A stretch of 64,000 nt of DNA from Thermoplasmata archaeon (GTDB lineage: Archaea; Thermoplasmatota; Thermoplasmata; Lutacidiplasmatales; UBA184): the NCBI GenBank assembly GCA_021817245.1, contig JAKAVQ010000008.1, positions 1 to 64,000 of the forward strand, given 5' to 3'. Below, piece after piece: positions 1 through 10,884 of this stretch; within the stretch, counting starts at the first letter, position 1, and each line of letters opens with the position of its first letter. The notes beneath the pieces are model-generated. The model was not told where the DNA came from. It did not search any database and saw only the letters and a list, made by a program, of their open reading frames with translations. A program made the translations under genes and the position numbers.

Positions 1-122
1 TCCCCGTCTCGAGGGCAGATTGTCCGCGTGTTACTGAGCAGTGCGCCGAGGGCTTACCCCTCTCGACTCGCATGGCTTAAGCGAACTCCAATAGCGGTGC
101 CCGCCGGCAGGATCAACCGGAT
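1..122 (-). rRNA. rrs: 16S ribosomal RNA, 5' end (partial)
   Basis: The minus strand reads the canonical archaeal 16S start, TCCGGTTGATCCTGCCGG, at about 104-122. It is followed by the helix region CTATTGGAGTTCGCTTAAGC, then GCCATGCGAGTCGAGAGG and CTGCTCAGTAACACGCGGAC, all at the spacing expected of archaeal small-subunit rRNA. The gene runs off the left edge, so only about 120 nt of roughly 1,470 are present. The mature 5' end is placed at about 122 by analogy and could be off by a base or two. It is transcribed leftwards, away from the HAD gene, from the promoter annotated next to it. Whether 23S and 5S are linked cannot be seen. Confidence 0.96.
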
Positions 123-431
123 TTGTTCGCACACTTTACGCAATGTGCGGGAATACGTGTTCAAGATCGTGAACGATCAACTGACTGGCGGATATGCTCT
201 TCGCTGGATTGAGCGCTCTTTCGCGTACGTCTCCTCCGTCAGTCCTGAGAGGTCACTCCCCCCGTCTCGGGGGAGGGGATCTCAGGGCTCCACGCCCTGT
301 CGGGCCATCTGTGGCGTCGCCCGGAAGAGCGCGGTTCATGGATCCCCGGCTCGCCGTGGCGGCGTCGGCCCGAGACTGGCCTCCGAAGAGGCCGCCCGGC
401 CGTTCCTTGGGAGCAGTGGGCCGTATTTAAG
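123..431 (-). promoter_or_regulatory. rRNA promoter and 16S leader
   Basis: No gene fits between the HAD stop at 461 and the 16S start. A good archaeal TATA element, CTTAAATA on the minus strand, lies at 424-431, which predicts transcription start near 400 and a leader of roughly 275 nt. The leader contains short inverted repeats: GTTCA/TGAAC around 158-174, overlapping GATCG-TGAA-CGATC, and a 7-bp CTCCCCC/GGGGGAG hairpin near 254-272. These probably contribute to pre-rRNA folding. The usual 16S processing stem needs the 3' flank of 16S, which is outside the window, so it could not be tested. Open frames here show no protein-like features. Confidence 0.7.
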
Positions 432-460
432 GACGCCGCCGGCGCACGGGCGACCGGGGC

Positions 461-1171
461 CTAGGCCCGGCGCTCGAGGCGCGCGACCCAGAGCGGAACC
501 TCGAGGAGCGAGGTGATCTCGGGGGGGTCCTCCCCGTACCCAAATCCGTAGCGGTTCAGCCAGACGCTGTGCAGTCCGGCCGAACCGGCCCCTTTCGCGT
601 CGGTGTGCGGGAGGTCGCCCACGTAGAGCGCCTCGTTCGGCCGAACGCGGATGCGCTCGATGGCCCGGCGGAAGATCTCCCGGGAGGGTTTCTCGATCCC
701 CTCCGTCCCCGAGGAGACGACGCGCTGGAAGTACTCGAGGATCCCGAACCGGTCCAGGATCTGCCGGACCCGGGCCTCGCTGCTCGAGTTCGAGACGATC
801 CCGAGAGTCCGGTGCTGCGCCCGGAGCGTGTCCAGGCACCGCCGCACGTCCGAAAAGAGGTGGATCGGGCGCTCGACCTCCCACAGCGCCGACCGGAACC
901 GACGGGCGAGCTCGGGGTCGATCTCCCGGCCGCTCGCCCGCGCGAGCGTGCGCCGCCAGAACTCGGTCAGGCGGGCCTCGCCGACCAGCCCGTGCGCCTC
1001 CTCGTCCATCGCCGTCTGGACCTCCTGGTACGCATGGGCCATCGTATCGGGATCGAGGTCAAGGAAGAAGCGGCGGGCGATCTCGCAGTTGCCTTCGAAG
1101 TCGCACTCGTCGATCAGGGTACCGCCGAGGTCGAAGAGCACCGCCCGGATCCGAGTTCGTTCCGCGCTCAC
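461..1171 (-). CDS. HAD-superfamily hydrolase
   Basis: A 236-residue haloacid-dehalogenase fold protein, probably a small-molecule phosphatase acting in the cytoplasm. Motif I is FDLGGTL with the nucleophile Asp14. The second acidic position of the usual DxD is Gly16, as in the many family members with an LGGT motif, so the general acid may differ. Motif II is the serine in IVSNSS, motif III the lysine in EKPSREIF, and motif IV is VGDLPHTDAKGA. The alpha-helical cap sits between motifs I and II. A TATA-like GGATAAAG at 1197-1204 (minus) lies about 26 nt upstream of the ATG, so the mRNA is probably leaderless. The substrate cannot be predicted. It is separated from the rRNA promoter by only about 30 nt. 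Confidence 0.85.
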   Translation of the reverse strand: MSAERTRIRAVLFDLGGTLIDECDFEGNCEIARRFFLDLDPDTMAHAYQEVQTAMDEEAHGLVGEARLTEFWRRTLARASGREIDPELARRFRSALWEVERPIHLFSDVRRCLDTLRAQHRTLGIVSNSSSEARVRQILDRFGILEYFQRVVSSGTEGIEKPSREIFRRAIERIRVRPNEALYVGDLPHTDAKGAGSAGLHSVWLNRYGFGYGEDPPEITSLLEVPLWVARLERRA

Positions 1172-1266
1172 GCCGACGTGCTCATCGACCGCCGGACTTT
1201 ATCCTTGGCCCCCGGCCCCGCGAGTTTCGTCCCCCGACCGGTCAGGGGGTGGCCGACCCTCGGGGC

Positions 1267-1800
1267 TCAGAGGCCCATCTGGGCGACCCCTTCCGACCGG
1301 GGGCCGGCCGGGCTCGGCTCGACCGGCTCGGCCAAGAGCGCCGAGCGCCCCTCGAGGAGCTCGCGCAGGAACCATTCCATCTTCTCGTGGACGAGGAGCG
1401 TCCGGGTCAGGAGGTCGGCGCTCCCCGCGTCGCCGGCCCGGTTCGCGAGCGCGATGCCGGTCCGGAGTCCGCGCACGACCTGGCGATGGGCGTCGAGCAG
1501 TCGCTCGACCATCTCGCGGGGCGTGTCGGGCAGCGGTCCGTCCGGGCTCAGCGCGGCGTACCTTCGGAGCGGGGCGATCTGATACTCTGCCTTCGCGCCG
1601 AGGATCCGCTGGCGCTCCGCCAGCGGGTCGATGGTCTCGAGCACGGTCTTCGCGTGGTCGTCGAACAAGAGATGCAGGTCATGGAACAGCGCCCCGGCCA
1701 CGTTCCAATGATAGCCCTTGTACTCGAGGTAGAGGAGGGTCGCGTTCGCCTGCTCGCACCGGAGACTGTCGATCACCGCGGATTCCTCGGAGGGTTCCAT
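1267..1800 (-). CDS. dps: Dps/ferritin-like DNA-protection protein
   Basis: A 177-residue ferritin-like four-helix protein of the Dps family, which oxidises Fe(II) with peroxide, stores iron in a dodecamer and protects DNA. The inter-subunit ferroxidase ligands are all present: His31 in YKGYHWNV, His43 and Asp47 in LHLLFDDHA, and Asp58 and Glu62 in IDPLAER. The C-terminal tail after helix D (about residues 155-177) is not clearly basic, so DNA binding through that tail is not evident. It lies 90 nt downstream of nusA on the same strand. A possible TATA-like GAGAAAGG near 1832 suggests its own promoter. Function confidence is high; in vivo oligomer and DNA binding are inferred. Confidence 0.88.
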   Translation of the reverse strand: MEPSEESAVIDSLRCEQANATLLYLEYKGYHWNVAGALFHDLHLLFDDHAKTVLETIDPLAERQRILGAKAEYQIAPLRRYAALSPDGPLPDTPREMVERLLDAHRQVVRGLRTGIALANRAGDAGSADLLTRTLLVHEKMEWFLRELLEGRSALLAEPVEPSPAGPRSEGVAQMGL

Positions 1801-1890
1801 GATCGGCCTCGGGGGAATGGGGGGCCCGGAGCCTTTCTCACCGGCGTCGAGCCGGCTTCACCTCGCCGGCGACGCCGGCGGGCCCCTCCG

Positions 1891-2316
1891 CTACGCGACG
1901 CTCACCGAGACCACGTCGGTGTGACGGAGAAGGATCGCCCGGGCGACCTTCAGATTCTTGCCGGCCTTGCCGATCGCGCGGGCCTTCCAGGCCGGGTCGA
2001 CCGTCACGGTCGCGTGCCGGCCCTTGCCCTTGGGGCCGAAGTCGACCCGCTTCGGCGAGTACCAGTAGAAGATGTTCTTCACGAGGGCCTCGGGGTCGTC
2101 GGCCCACTCCACGACCTGAATCTCCTTCTTGAGCATCCCCTTGAGGCGGTCGACGAGCACCCCCCCCGGCCCGACGGCCTTGTGGACGTCTCCGGGGTAG
2201 ACCAGGACGACGAGCTTCTCCTCGGTCTCGAAACAGTCCTTCACGCGCGCCCCGGTCCGCTCCTCGAAGAGCCGGATGTAGCCGAGGGTCGCGGTGTCGA
2301 AGGTGACCTCGGTCAT
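1891..2316 (-). CDS. nusA: NusA-like transcription factor (archaeal, KH domains)
   Basis: A 141-residue archaeal NusA homologue made of two KH RNA-binding modules. It lacks the bacterial N-terminal RNAP-binding domain and the S1 domain. KH1 spans roughly residues 1-70 (around VYPGDVHKAVGPGGVLVDRL) and KH2 about residues 80-141 (around AIGKAGKNLKVARAILLRH). It is the last gene of the rpoH-B-A'-A''-rpl30e-nusA transcription unit, the usual archaeal position, and is thought to bind RNA during elongation or termination. The start is the ATG 27 nt downstream of the rpl30e stop. In many archaea rps12, rps7 and EF-2 genes follow nusA; here dps follows instead. Confidence 0.92.
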   Translation of the reverse strand: MTEVTFDTATLGYIRLFEERTGARVKDCFETEEKLVVLVYPGDVHKAVGPGGVLVDRLKGMLKKEIQVVEWADDPEALVKNIFYWYSPKRVDFGPKGKGRHATVTVDPAWKARAIGKAGKNLKVARAILLRHTDVVSVSVA

Positions 2317-2343
2317 CGGAAGGGGTTCGTCCGCATCCGTTCG

Positions 2344-2631
2344 TTAGGTCTCGAGGGAGAGGATCGCGCTCGAACCCGGGTCGAGGACCGCCATCGCGCT
2401 GATCGGGTACGGCCGACCGCACGCCTGGCCGAGGTCGACCGCGGTGCCGTCATAATGGTACACGGGAACCTTGCCGATCTTCCGCTCGCTCCGGAGGGTC
2501 GGGTCGGGGCAGCTGTTCGCCACGATCACGAGCCGGGCCTTGTTGGACCGGGCCGCGGCCAGCGTCTCGTGGAGACCTACCTTGACCCGGCCGGTGTCGA
2601 GGGCGACCTTGAGTGCGTGGGCGAGGTCCAT
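2344..2631 (-). CDS. rpl30e: 50S ribosomal protein L30e
   Basis: A 95-residue L7Ae-superfamily RNA-binding protein. Features of L30e are the early helix MDLAHALKVALDTGRVKVG, the segment ARSNKARLVIVANSCPD, and the closing region with LGQACGRPYPISAMAVLDPG. It binds a kink-turn in 23S rRNA as part of the large subunit. It sits 3 nt after the rpoA'' stop and 27 nt before nusA, the standard archaeal order, so it is co-transcribed with RNA polymerase. Length is normal for the family and no anomaly was seen. Confidence 0.94.
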   Translation of the reverse strand: MDLAHALKVALDTGRVKVGLHETLAAARSNKARLVIVANSCPDPTLRSERKIGKVPVYHYDGTAVDLGQACGRPYPISAMAVLDPGSSAILSLET

Positions 2632-2634
2632 GGC

Positions 2635-3954
<1,320 letters not shown>

Positions 3955-6744
3955 TCACTCCCCTCCGAACTCGGGGCCTTCCTCGGGCGCCCCGAACTCC
4001 TCGGACTCCTCTTCCTCCGCCTCTTCCTCGAGCTGCGCCTCGGCCTGGAGGTCCATCTCCTCCTCCGTCACCGGCGGCGCGCCCGGCGGCGTGTCGGGCC
4101 GGCGCTCCTCGCTCGAACGGACCCGGCGCCCGAGCACCTGGCTCACGACCTCGTCGAGCGAGACCGGCGCCCCCTGGTACGAGCGCGTCGGGTCGATCCC
4201 GTCCTCGCCGTACCGGTACTCGATCACGGTGCCCGCGGTGTTGCGGACCGTCCCGTCCTCGGCGACCTTCAGGTCCTCGAGGGCATTGATGAGCCGCCGC
4301 TGCATGTACCCCGACCGGCTCGTCCGGACGGCGGTGTCGACCAGCGACTCCCGGCCGCCCATCGAGTGGAAGAAGTACTCCGTCGGGGAGAGCCCGCGCT
4401 TGTAGCTCGAGCTCACGAATCCCCGGGCGTCCGCGCCGAGGTCCCCCCGCGCGAAGTGCGGCAGGGTCCGGTGCACGTAGCCCCGCAGCAGGCGCTCGCC
4501 GCGCACGGACTGCTGGCCGACCGCGCCGGCCATCTGCGTCAGGTTCAGCATCGAACCGCGCGCGCCGGACTTCGCGAGAATGACCGCCGGGTTCTCGAGC
4601 CCGAGGTAGCGGCCCGCGATCTCACCGGCCGTGTCCCGCGCCTGACCGAGCTCCCGTCGGACCATGACCTCGAGCGTCTCTTCGAGGGAGCGCCCGGGCA
4701 TCTGCTCGAGCTCCCCCTTGCGGTACTGCTCGACGAACTCGTTGACGTGCGTGCGCGCCGATTCGAGCGCCTCGAGGATCTCCCGCAGCGCCCCCTCCGG
4801 CACGTCCTCGTCGTCGATGCCGGTGGAGAGACCCTTCAGCGAGATCGCGGTGATCGCGAGCCGGCTCATCTCGTCGAGGAACTGGCGCGCCCGCGGCATC
4901 CCGTCGTTGCGCGCGATCGCGTCGAGGACGGCGCCCTTCTCGTAGGCGATCGCCTTCTTGTCGATCGCCCCGGCCTTGAGGACCCCGTTCTCGATGACGA
5001 CCCACGCGTCGTGCTTGCAGGAGAGCGGTGCGCAGTCGCACCGCGCCCAGATGTTCGACCGGAACTCGAGCGTGAGATCCTTCGGCAGGGTGAGCGAGAA
5101 CAGCTGCTTGCCCGTCCAGTACGGCTCGCCGTCCTTGTCCTTCCCCGCGGGAGGCGGAACCGGGTAGTTGAGCTTCGAGAGCAGGTAGGTGACCTCGCTC
5201 CGGCGGAACGACGGGTTCTGGTAGGTCAGGAGGAACCCCGCGGTGATGTGGTCGTGGAGCATCCCGATGATCGGGCCCCCGTACCGCGGCGAGAGGATGT
5301 GCTCCTCGACCTTCATCAGGACCTTCGCCTCGGCGCGGGCCTCCTGGCTCTGGAGGACGTGGAGGTTCATCTCGTCGCCATCGAAGTCCGCGTTGTACGG
5401 CGGGCAGTCGCAGAGATTGAACCGGAACGTCTTGTGGGGGAGGATGCGGACGAAGTGGGCCATCATGCTCATCCGGTGCAGGCTCGGCTGGCGGTTGAAC
5501 AGGACGATGTCCCCGTCGAGGAGCTGACGCTCGACAATCGAGCCGGGCAGCACGAGCTCGGCGCACGCGTCGGCGTTCTTCTCCATCACCTTGATCCGCT
5601 GACCGTCCTCGCGGACGAGGTAGTTCACGCCGCACCGGTACCGGTTCGTCGCGTCCGGCGGCGGGCTCGGGCCGCGCTTGACGAGCTCCTTCGCGACCTC
5701 CTGGTTGTGGACCGTCACCTCGAGCGGGACCGTGAGCCCCCGGGCGACCTCGATCGGGACCCCGACCTCGTTGATCGAGAGCAAGGGGTCCGGGCTGATG
5801 ACCGTCCGCGCCGAGAAGTTGACCCGCTTTCCCGAGAGGTTCGAGCGGAAGCGGCCGTCCTTGCCCTTGAGGCGCTGGGCGAGCGTCTTCAGGGGCCGAC
5901 CCGAGCGGTGGCGCGCCGGCGGGATCCCGCTCGTCTGGTTGTCAAAGTAGGTCGTGACGTGGTACTGGAGCAGCTCCCAGAGGTCCTCGACGACGAGCTG
6001 CGGGGCGCCCATGTCGCGGTTCTCGCGCAGGCGCTGGTTGATCCGGAGCACGTCGACGAGCTTGTGCGTGAGGTCGTCCTCGCTCCGCTCCCCGCTCTCG
6101 AGGGTGATCGACGGGCGGACCTGGACCGGCGGAACCGGCAGCACCGTGAGGACCATCCACTCCGGCCGCCCGAACTTCGGGTTGAGCCCGAGCGCGCGGA
6201 CGTCCTCGTCCGGGATCCGCTCGAGGCGGGCCCGGACCTCTTTAGGGGTGATCTTGTGGCTGTTCTCGCGGAACGTCGTCGGCTTGTCGAGGACGATCCG
6301 CTGCTGCACTTCGTGGCAGTGCGGGCAGACCCGCTCCTCCTTCGGTTCGCGGGCCCGCGGGCTCGGCGTCCCCTCCTCCGATTCGGCGCTCGGCTCCCCG
6401 CGGGAGCTCGGAGCGTCCGGCAGCATCCGTCCGCACGCGCGGCACGTCGACTGTAGCAGCCGCTTGATCTCCTTCGCGTACCCGACGTGGATCACTGGCA
6501 TCGCGAGCTCGATGATCCCGAAGTGGCCCGGGCACTCGTTGACCCGGCCGCCGCAGGTGCGGCAGCGCAGGTTCGGCTCGATGACCCCGAGGTGGAGGTC
6601 CATGAGCCCCATCTCGATCGGGTAGCCGTCGTCGTCGTAGGTGTCGGCCGTGATGATCTTGACCCCGCTCATGCGGCGGATCTCGTCCGGCGACAGGAAC
6701 GCGAACTGCAGGCTGCGGATCCGCTTGGACAATCCTTGCGCCAT
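3955..6744 (-). CDS. rpoA1: DNA-directed RNA polymerase subunit A'
   Basis: A 929-residue N-terminal part of the largest subunit (Rpo1N), holding the catalytic centre. The Mg-binding loop YNADFDGDEMN is near residue 450. The N-terminal clamp zinc site is in CRTCGGRVNECPGHFG, with a second set of cysteines in CRACGRML and CPHCHEVQ. Between these two pairs is a Ser/Glu/Pro-rich insertion of about 30 residues. A cysteine cluster, CDCAPLSCKHDA, is seen near residue 570. The last 45 or so residues form a strongly acidic tail (runs of Glu with Asp) that ordinary A' subunits lack. It starts 9 nt after the rpoB stop. Catalytic function is certain; the role of the acidic tail is unknown. Confidence 0.97.
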   Translation of the reverse strand: MAQGLSKRIRSLQFAFLSPDEIRRMSGVKIITADTYDDDGYPIEMGLMDLHLGVIEPNLRCRTCGGRVNECPGHFGIIELAMPVIHVGYAKEIKRLLQSTCRACGRMLPDAPSSRGEPSAESEEGTPSPRAREPKEERVCPHCHEVQQRIVLDKPTTFRENSHKITPKEVRARLERIPDEDVRALGLNPKFGRPEWMVLTVLPVPPVQVRPSITLESGERSEDDLTHKLVDVLRINQRLRENRDMGAPQLVVEDLWELLQYHVTTYFDNQTSGIPPARHRSGRPLKTLAQRLKGKDGRFRSNLSGKRVNFSARTVISPDPLLSINEVGVPIEVARGLTVPLEVTVHNQEVAKELVKRGPSPPPDATNRYRCGVNYLVREDGQRIKVMEKNADACAELVLPGSIVERQLLDGDIVLFNRQPSLHRMSMMAHFVRILPHKTFRFNLCDCPPYNADFDGDEMNLHVLQSQEARAEAKVLMKVEEHILSPRYGGPIIGMLHDHITAGFLLTYQNPSFRRSEVTYLLSKLNYPVPPPAGKDKDGEPYWTGKQLFSLTLPKDLTLEFRSNIWARCDCAPLSCKHDAWVVIENGVLKAGAIDKKAIAYEKGAVLDAIARNDGMPRARQFLDEMSRLAITAISLKGLSTGIDDEDVPEGALREILEALESARTHVNEFVEQYRKGELEQMPGRSLEETLEVMVRRELGQARDTAGEIAGRYLGLENPAVILAKSGARGSMLNLTQMAGAVGQQSVRGERLLRGYVHRTLPHFARGDLGADARGFVSSSYKRGLSPTEYFFHSMGGRESLVDTAVRTSRSGYMQRRLINALEDLKVAEDGTVRNTAGTVIEYRYGEDGIDPTRSYQGAPVSLDEVVSQVLGRRVRSSEERRPDTPPGAPPVTEEEMDLQAEAQLEEEAEEEESEEFGAPEEGPEFGGE

Positions 6745-6753
6745 GGTCCCCTC

Positions 6754-9700
6754 CTAGCGCATCTCCTCGAGTTGGAGCCGCATGATCACTCCGAGACTGA
6801 TCAGCTCCTCGAGCAGGAGCTTGAACGAGTAGCTCATCTCGACCGGGTAGATCGAGGAGGTGTTGCCGCAGCTCGGGCACCGGAGCGAGCTCGATCGGGT
6901 GTCCGGGATCGCGATGTGGCCGCACTCGGGGTTGCCGCAGACGTACTGGATGGTCCCGTCGGACTCGTCGAGCAGCCGGTCCTTGATGACCATCGCGACG
7001 CCGTGCCCGATCAGGCAGTCCCGCTCCATCTCTCCGAACCGCAGGCCGCCCTGGCGGGAACGTCCCTCCGTCGGCTGGCGGGTCAGGATCTGCACCGGCC
7101 CGCGCGAGCGCATGTGCATCTTGCCCGCGACCATGTGGTGGAGCTTCTGGTAGTAGATCACGCCGACGAAGATCTCGGCCTCGAAGCGGCGACCGGTGAG
7201 CCCGTCGTACAGCGTCTCGCGGCCCGAGGGGTGGAAGCCGAGCGCCTGCAGGCCCTCGCGCAGCGCCTCCTCCCGCGCCCCCGAGAACGCGGTCCCGTCG
7301 ATCGTGCGGCCCTCGAGGGCCCCGACCTTCCCGCCGAGCATCTCGAGAACGTGCGCGACCGTCATCCGGGACGGGATCGCGTGCGGGTTGATCAGGAGGT
7401 CCGGCGTCACGCCGTCGCGCGTGAACGGAAGGTTCTCCTGCGGGACGATGAGACCGATGACCCCCTTCTGGCCGTGACGGCTCGCGAACTTATCGCCGAG
7501 CTCGGGGACGCGCTGGTTGCGCACCTTCACCTTGACGAGCTTGGAGATGTTCTCGCCCTCCGTGAGGATGACGTTGTCGACCCACCCGGACTCACCGAAG
7601 CGGACCGTGACGCTCGTCTCCCGCCGCTTCTGGGGGGTCAACAGGTCGGTCTTCTCCTCGAGGAAGCGCGGCGGGCTCGTCTTGCCGACCAGCACATCGC
7701 CTTCGGTGACCTCAAGTTCCGGGAAGATGAGCCCGTCCTCGCCGAGGTTGCGGTACGCGGTGTCGACGCGGGCGCCCGCGACGTCGGGCCGCGGGATCTC
7801 GAAGCGGTCCTCCTGGCCGCCCGGGTACTTGCGTTCCTCTCCGCGGTACGTCCGGAAGAACGAGGAACGGCCGAGGCCGCGGTCGATCGCGCCCTTCGAG
7901 AAGACGAGCGCGTCCTGCATGTTGTAGCCCTCGTAGGAGAGGACTGCGACCACGAAATTCTGGCCGGCCGGCCGCTCGGTGAAGTGGACGTAGCGCATCG
8001 TCTGCGTCTGGAGCAGCGGGGCCTGCGGATAGTGCAGGAGGTGGCCACGGGTGTCGGGCCGGCGACGATAGTTGACCGACTCGACCCCGAGCGCCTGCTT
8101 CGCCATTCCCGAGCCCATGGTGTTGCGGGGCGCCGCGTTGTGCTCGGGGTACGGGATGAGCCCCGTGCAGACCCCGAGCATGAGGTTCGGGTCAATCTCG
8201 AGGTGCGAACTGCGCTCGGCGAGGAGGTTCGCGGTCGGGAACTGCCCGTGGCAGAACCCGCACTCGACCAGCGCCTCGTCGGTCTTGTCGCCCATCGACA
8301 TCCATCGGATGTCGCTGCGGCTGAGCGCCTTCGCGCACTTCGGGCAGCGGTCCGGAGGCACGTACGCCTCGACCGCGATGAGCGCGTCCTCCTCCTCCTC
8401 GGCGTCGGCCCATTCGATCTTGCCCTGCCGGATGAGGTCGCTGAACGAGAGCGTCCCCCGGGTCAGCTCGTCGAGATCGGAACGCGAGACGCGGGGCACC
8501 CCGCTCTTCACGACGATGAGCGGGCGGCGCAGGCGACCGGAGTCGCAGTGGACGATGACCTCGTTCATCTCCTCGTCGTAGCGGACGTTGAGCTCGTAGG
8601 TCTTGTCGCCGAGCGTCGGGGAGAGGGTGCCGGTCCGGCGGCGGTCCCGGATCTCCCGGACGAGCTCGAGCGGCTGGGAGTGGAGCCCCACGAGGTTCCC
8701 GTTGACGTAGACCCGCGCGGCGCGCTTTCCCTTCGGGGCGGCCGCCTCCTGGAAGACCTCGGGGCCGATCTCGCGGGTGTTGAGGTCGCGCAGGATCAGC
8801 GTGACTTCCTCTTCGTCGGCGCCCTCGGAGACGTCCACGCAGAGGGCGTAGTTCTTGACGAGGCCGCAGTTCTGACCCTCGGGGGTCTCGTTCGGACAGA
8901 GACGACCCCACTGGGTCGGGTGAAGATCGCGGGCCTCGAAGTGGGGCTGACTGCGCGTGAGCGGGCTCGTGACCCGGCGCAGGTGGCTGATCGTGGACAT
9001 GTGGCTCGTGCGGTCGAGCACCTGACTGACTCCGGCGCGTCCGCCGACCCAGTTCCCGGTTGCGAGCGCATGGACGAGCCGCTGGGTCAGGAGGTCGGGG
9101 CGGATCGCGCTCGCGATGCGGAGGTCCTTCTTGCGGGCGAACGAGCGCTCGAGCTGGTACTTGAGGTCCTTCAGGAGGAGCGAGAAGGCGACGCGGAAGA
9201 GGTCCTCCATGAGGTCCCCCGCGAGCTTGAGGCGCTTGTTCGCGTAGTGGTCCTTGTCGTCCTCGCCGCGGACCTTGAGGTGCAGCTCGAGAACGGTCCG
9301 GGCCATGCGCGCGAGGTAGAGCGCCTTCTTCAGGCGGTCCCCCTTCGTATCGCCGAGGTGGGGGAGGAGCGAGCGATCGAGGATGCCGTCGACCTTACGC
9401 TGACGGTATTCCTTCGCCTGCCCGGTCGCGAACTTCTTCTCGAGGAAGATGAGCGCGTCCTCGGTCGAGAGGATGCCCTCGGGGGGATAGAGCTTCTTCG
9501 AGACGCACTCCTCGAGATTGACGTTCAAAAGGTGCTTCATCGTCTGGACGAACGGCTCGTCCAGCGGGAGGAGCTCGCCGAGGACCGCCTGGAAGATCTC
9601 CTCGTCGTTCTTCATCCCGAGGGCCTTCATCAGCACCACGAGCGGGATCTGCCCGCTCGCCGTCGGGACGCTGACCTGGAGGACCCCGTCCTTCTTCTTC

Positions 9701-10425
9701 TCGACGACCGTGAGCGACCGGTAGCCGCCCCGCTGGCTGAACACCTTCGCGCTCTCGATCGGCGTGCCGTAGCGCTCGTTGAACTCGGCGAAGATCCGGT
9801 TCGGCGCGAGATCCTCGAGGCTGATGATCACCCGTTCGGTGCCGCCGATGATGAAGTATCCTCCCGGGTCGAGAGGGTCCTCCCCATACTCGACGAGCTT
9901 CGCGCGGTACTCGTCGTCGGAAAGCCAGATCTGGTCGTCCTCGCTGATCTTGTAGCGATTGAGATTGCACGGCCGGCTCTTGACCATGATCGGCATGTCG
10001 CCGATGTGCACGTCCTCGGGGGCGCGTTCGACGCCGTTCTCGACGACCGTGACCTTGAGGTAGATCGGGGCCTGATAGGTCAGATTGCGCAGGCGGGCCT
10101 CCATCGGCGTGAGGGTGGGCTTCGAACCGACCGGTTCCTTCACGAACGGAGCCCCGATGAAGATCGTCGGCTCGGCCGAGGGGTTGACGTTCCCCCGGGC
10201 GTCGCGGCGCCGGCCGACCCTCACGTAGATCGAGCTCTTCGTCTTCTGGACGTCGAGCCGGATGACGCCGCGCTCGGTCGAGTCCTCGCTGACCCGGGCC
10301 TCGTCGACGATCCGCTGCATCCGGGAGTTCGGGTTGTCCTTGGTGGGCAGGAAGTCGTTGAAACTGGCGAGGTGATGGTTGACGATCGATCGCTCTCGGA
10401 AAAAGCCGTCCACGATTTCGCGCAT
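6754..10425 (-). CDS. rpoB: DNA-directed RNA polymerase subunit B (unsplit)
   Basis: A 1,223-residue second-largest subunit (Rpo2) in one piece. Halobacteria and methanogens usually split it into B'' and B', so the unsplit form fits Thermoplasma-like or crenarchaeal lineages. Landmarks are the protrusion start [20 protein letters not shown], the fork/link segment [20 protein letters not shown], and [19 protein letters not shown]. Further on are the hybrid-binding [16 protein letters not shown] and the C-terminal zinc ribbon CGNPECGH...CPSCG. A mid-protein CPKCAK...CGFCH pair probably binds another zinc. The gene begins 7 nt after the rpoH stop within the same operon. Length and all key motifs look intact. 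Confidence 0.97.
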   Translation of the reverse strand: MREIVDGFFRERSIVNHHLASFNDFLPTKDNPNSRMQRIVDEARVSEDSTERGVIRLDVQKTKSSIYVRVGRRRDARGNVNPSAEPTIFIGAPFVKEPVGSKPTLTPMEARLRNLTYQAPIYLKVTVVENGVERAPEDVHIGDMPIMVKSRPCNLNRYKISEDDQIWLSDDEYRAKLVEYGEDPLDPGGYFIIGGTERVIISLEDLAPNRIFAEFNERYGTPIESAKVFSQRGGYRSLTVVEKKKDGVLQVSVPTASGQIPLVVLMKALGMKNDEEIFQAVLGELLPLDEPFVQTMKHLLNVNLEECVSKKLYPPEGILSTEDALIFLEKKFATGQAKEYRQRKVDGILDRSLLPHLGDTKGDRLKKALYLARMARTVLELHLKVRGEDDKDHYANKRLKLAGDLMEDLFRVAFSLLLKDLKYQLERSFARKKDLRIASAIRPDLLTQRLVHALATGNWVGGRAGVSQVLDRTSHMSTISHLRRVTSPLTRSQPHFEARDLHPTQWGRLCPNETPEGQNCGLVKNYALCVDVSEGADEEEVTLILRDLNTREIGPEVFQEAAAPKGKRAARVYVNGNLVGLHSQPLELVREIRDRRRTGTLSPTLGDKTYELNVRYDEEMNEVIVHCDSGRLRRPLIVVKSGVPRVSRSDLDELTRGTLSFSDLIRQGKIEWADAEEEEDALIAVEAYVPPDRCPKCAKALSRSDIRWMSMGDKTDEALVECGFCHGQFPTANLLAERSSHLEIDPNLMLGVCTGLIPYPEHNAAPRNTMGSGMAKQALGVESVNYRRRPDTRGHLLHYPQAPLLQTQTMRYVHFTERPAGQNFVVAVLSYEGYNMQDALVFSKGAIDRGLGRSSFFRTYRGEERKYPGGQEDRFEIPRPDVAGARVDTAYRNLGEDGLIFPELEVTEGDVLVGKTSPPRFLEEKTDLLTPQKRRETSVTVRFGESGWVDNVILTEGENISKLVKVKVRNQRVPELGDKFASRHGQKGVIGLIVPQENLPFTRDGVTPDLLINPHAIPSRMTVAHVLEMLGGKVGALEGRTIDGTAFSGAREEALREGLQALGFHPSGRETLYDGLTGRRFEAEIFVGVIYYQKLHHMVAGKMHMRSRGPVQILTRQPTEGRSRQGGLRFGEMERDCLIGHGVAMVIKDRLLDESDGTIQYVCGNPECGHIAIPDTRSSSLRCPSCGNTSSIYPVEMSYSFKLLLEELISLGVIMRLQLEEMR

Positions 10426-10432
10426 GGATTCT

Positions 10433-10771
10433 TCAATCTCCTCCGACGGAGGCCACGATCAGCCGGTACGCGAGCGCCTCCCCGGCGGTGGCACTCGGTC
10501 GACGGACCCGCACGAGACGGCCGAGGAGGTTCTCCCCCGACTCGCGCATCGCCTCGTATCGGGAATCGGTCTTGAGGCCCGGGTCGGAGACCAGGATCTT
10601 CGGCAGCCGTTCGGGGGGCGTCGAGAGCGACGCGAGGATCTTCTTCGTCTCCTCTTCCGATAGGATCTCGTGCGGGGGCGCGAGGTGGTGGGCGACGAAC
10701 GGTCGCTTCGGGAGCTTCGCCTCCTCGGCCTTCTTGCGGGAGCGACGGGTCGCTCGCGGACTTGGGGTCAT
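10433..10771 (-). CDS. rpoH: DNA-directed RNA polymerase subunit H
   Basis: Archaeal Rpo5/RpoH, related to the C-terminal domain of eukaryotic Rpb5. I chose the ATG at 10771 because a strong GGAGGA ribosome-binding site precedes it by a few bases. Upstream in-frame codons would run through the tRNA-Lys gene. The product is 112 residues: a basic N-terminal extension of about 28 residues ([17 protein letters not shown]), then the conserved domain [17 protein letters not shown] and [12 protein letters not shown]. Family members are usually nearer 80 residues, so the extension is unusual. It begins only 21 nt after the 3' end of tRNA-Lys and is the first protein gene of the polymerase operon. Confidence 0.9.
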   Translation of the reverse strand: MTPSPRATRRSRKKAEEAKLPKRPFVAHHLAPPHEILSEEETKKILASLSTPPERLPKILVSDPGLKTDSRYEAMRESGENLLGRLVRVRRPSATAGEALAYRLIVASVGGD

Positions 10772-10806
10772 CGGTTCCTCCCCGGAACGGTACGGGCCCG
10801 GGGGGA

Positions 10807-10844
10807 CGTCCGGAGCGAGCGCGCGGTCGTCGCGGCTCGGCTCG
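10807..10844 (-). other. T-loop intron of tRNA-Lys (bulge-helix-bulge)
   Basis: A 38-nt intron between tRNA positions 59 and 60. The junctions form a textbook hBHBh': the T-stem GGGGG/CCCCC is the outer helix and TTCG/CGGA (one U-G pair) is the central 4-bp helix. The two 3-nt bulges are AAC and CGT, and GAGC/GCTC is the inner helix. Cutting after the second base of each bulge joins TTCGAA to T, giving the consensus T-loop TTCGAAT. Boundaries therefore follow from structure and are probably exact. The enzyme (archaeal EndA) is not in this window. Confidence 0.85.
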
Positions 10845-10884
10845 TTCGAACCCCCGACCACCCGGTTAAAAGCCGGATGCTCTT

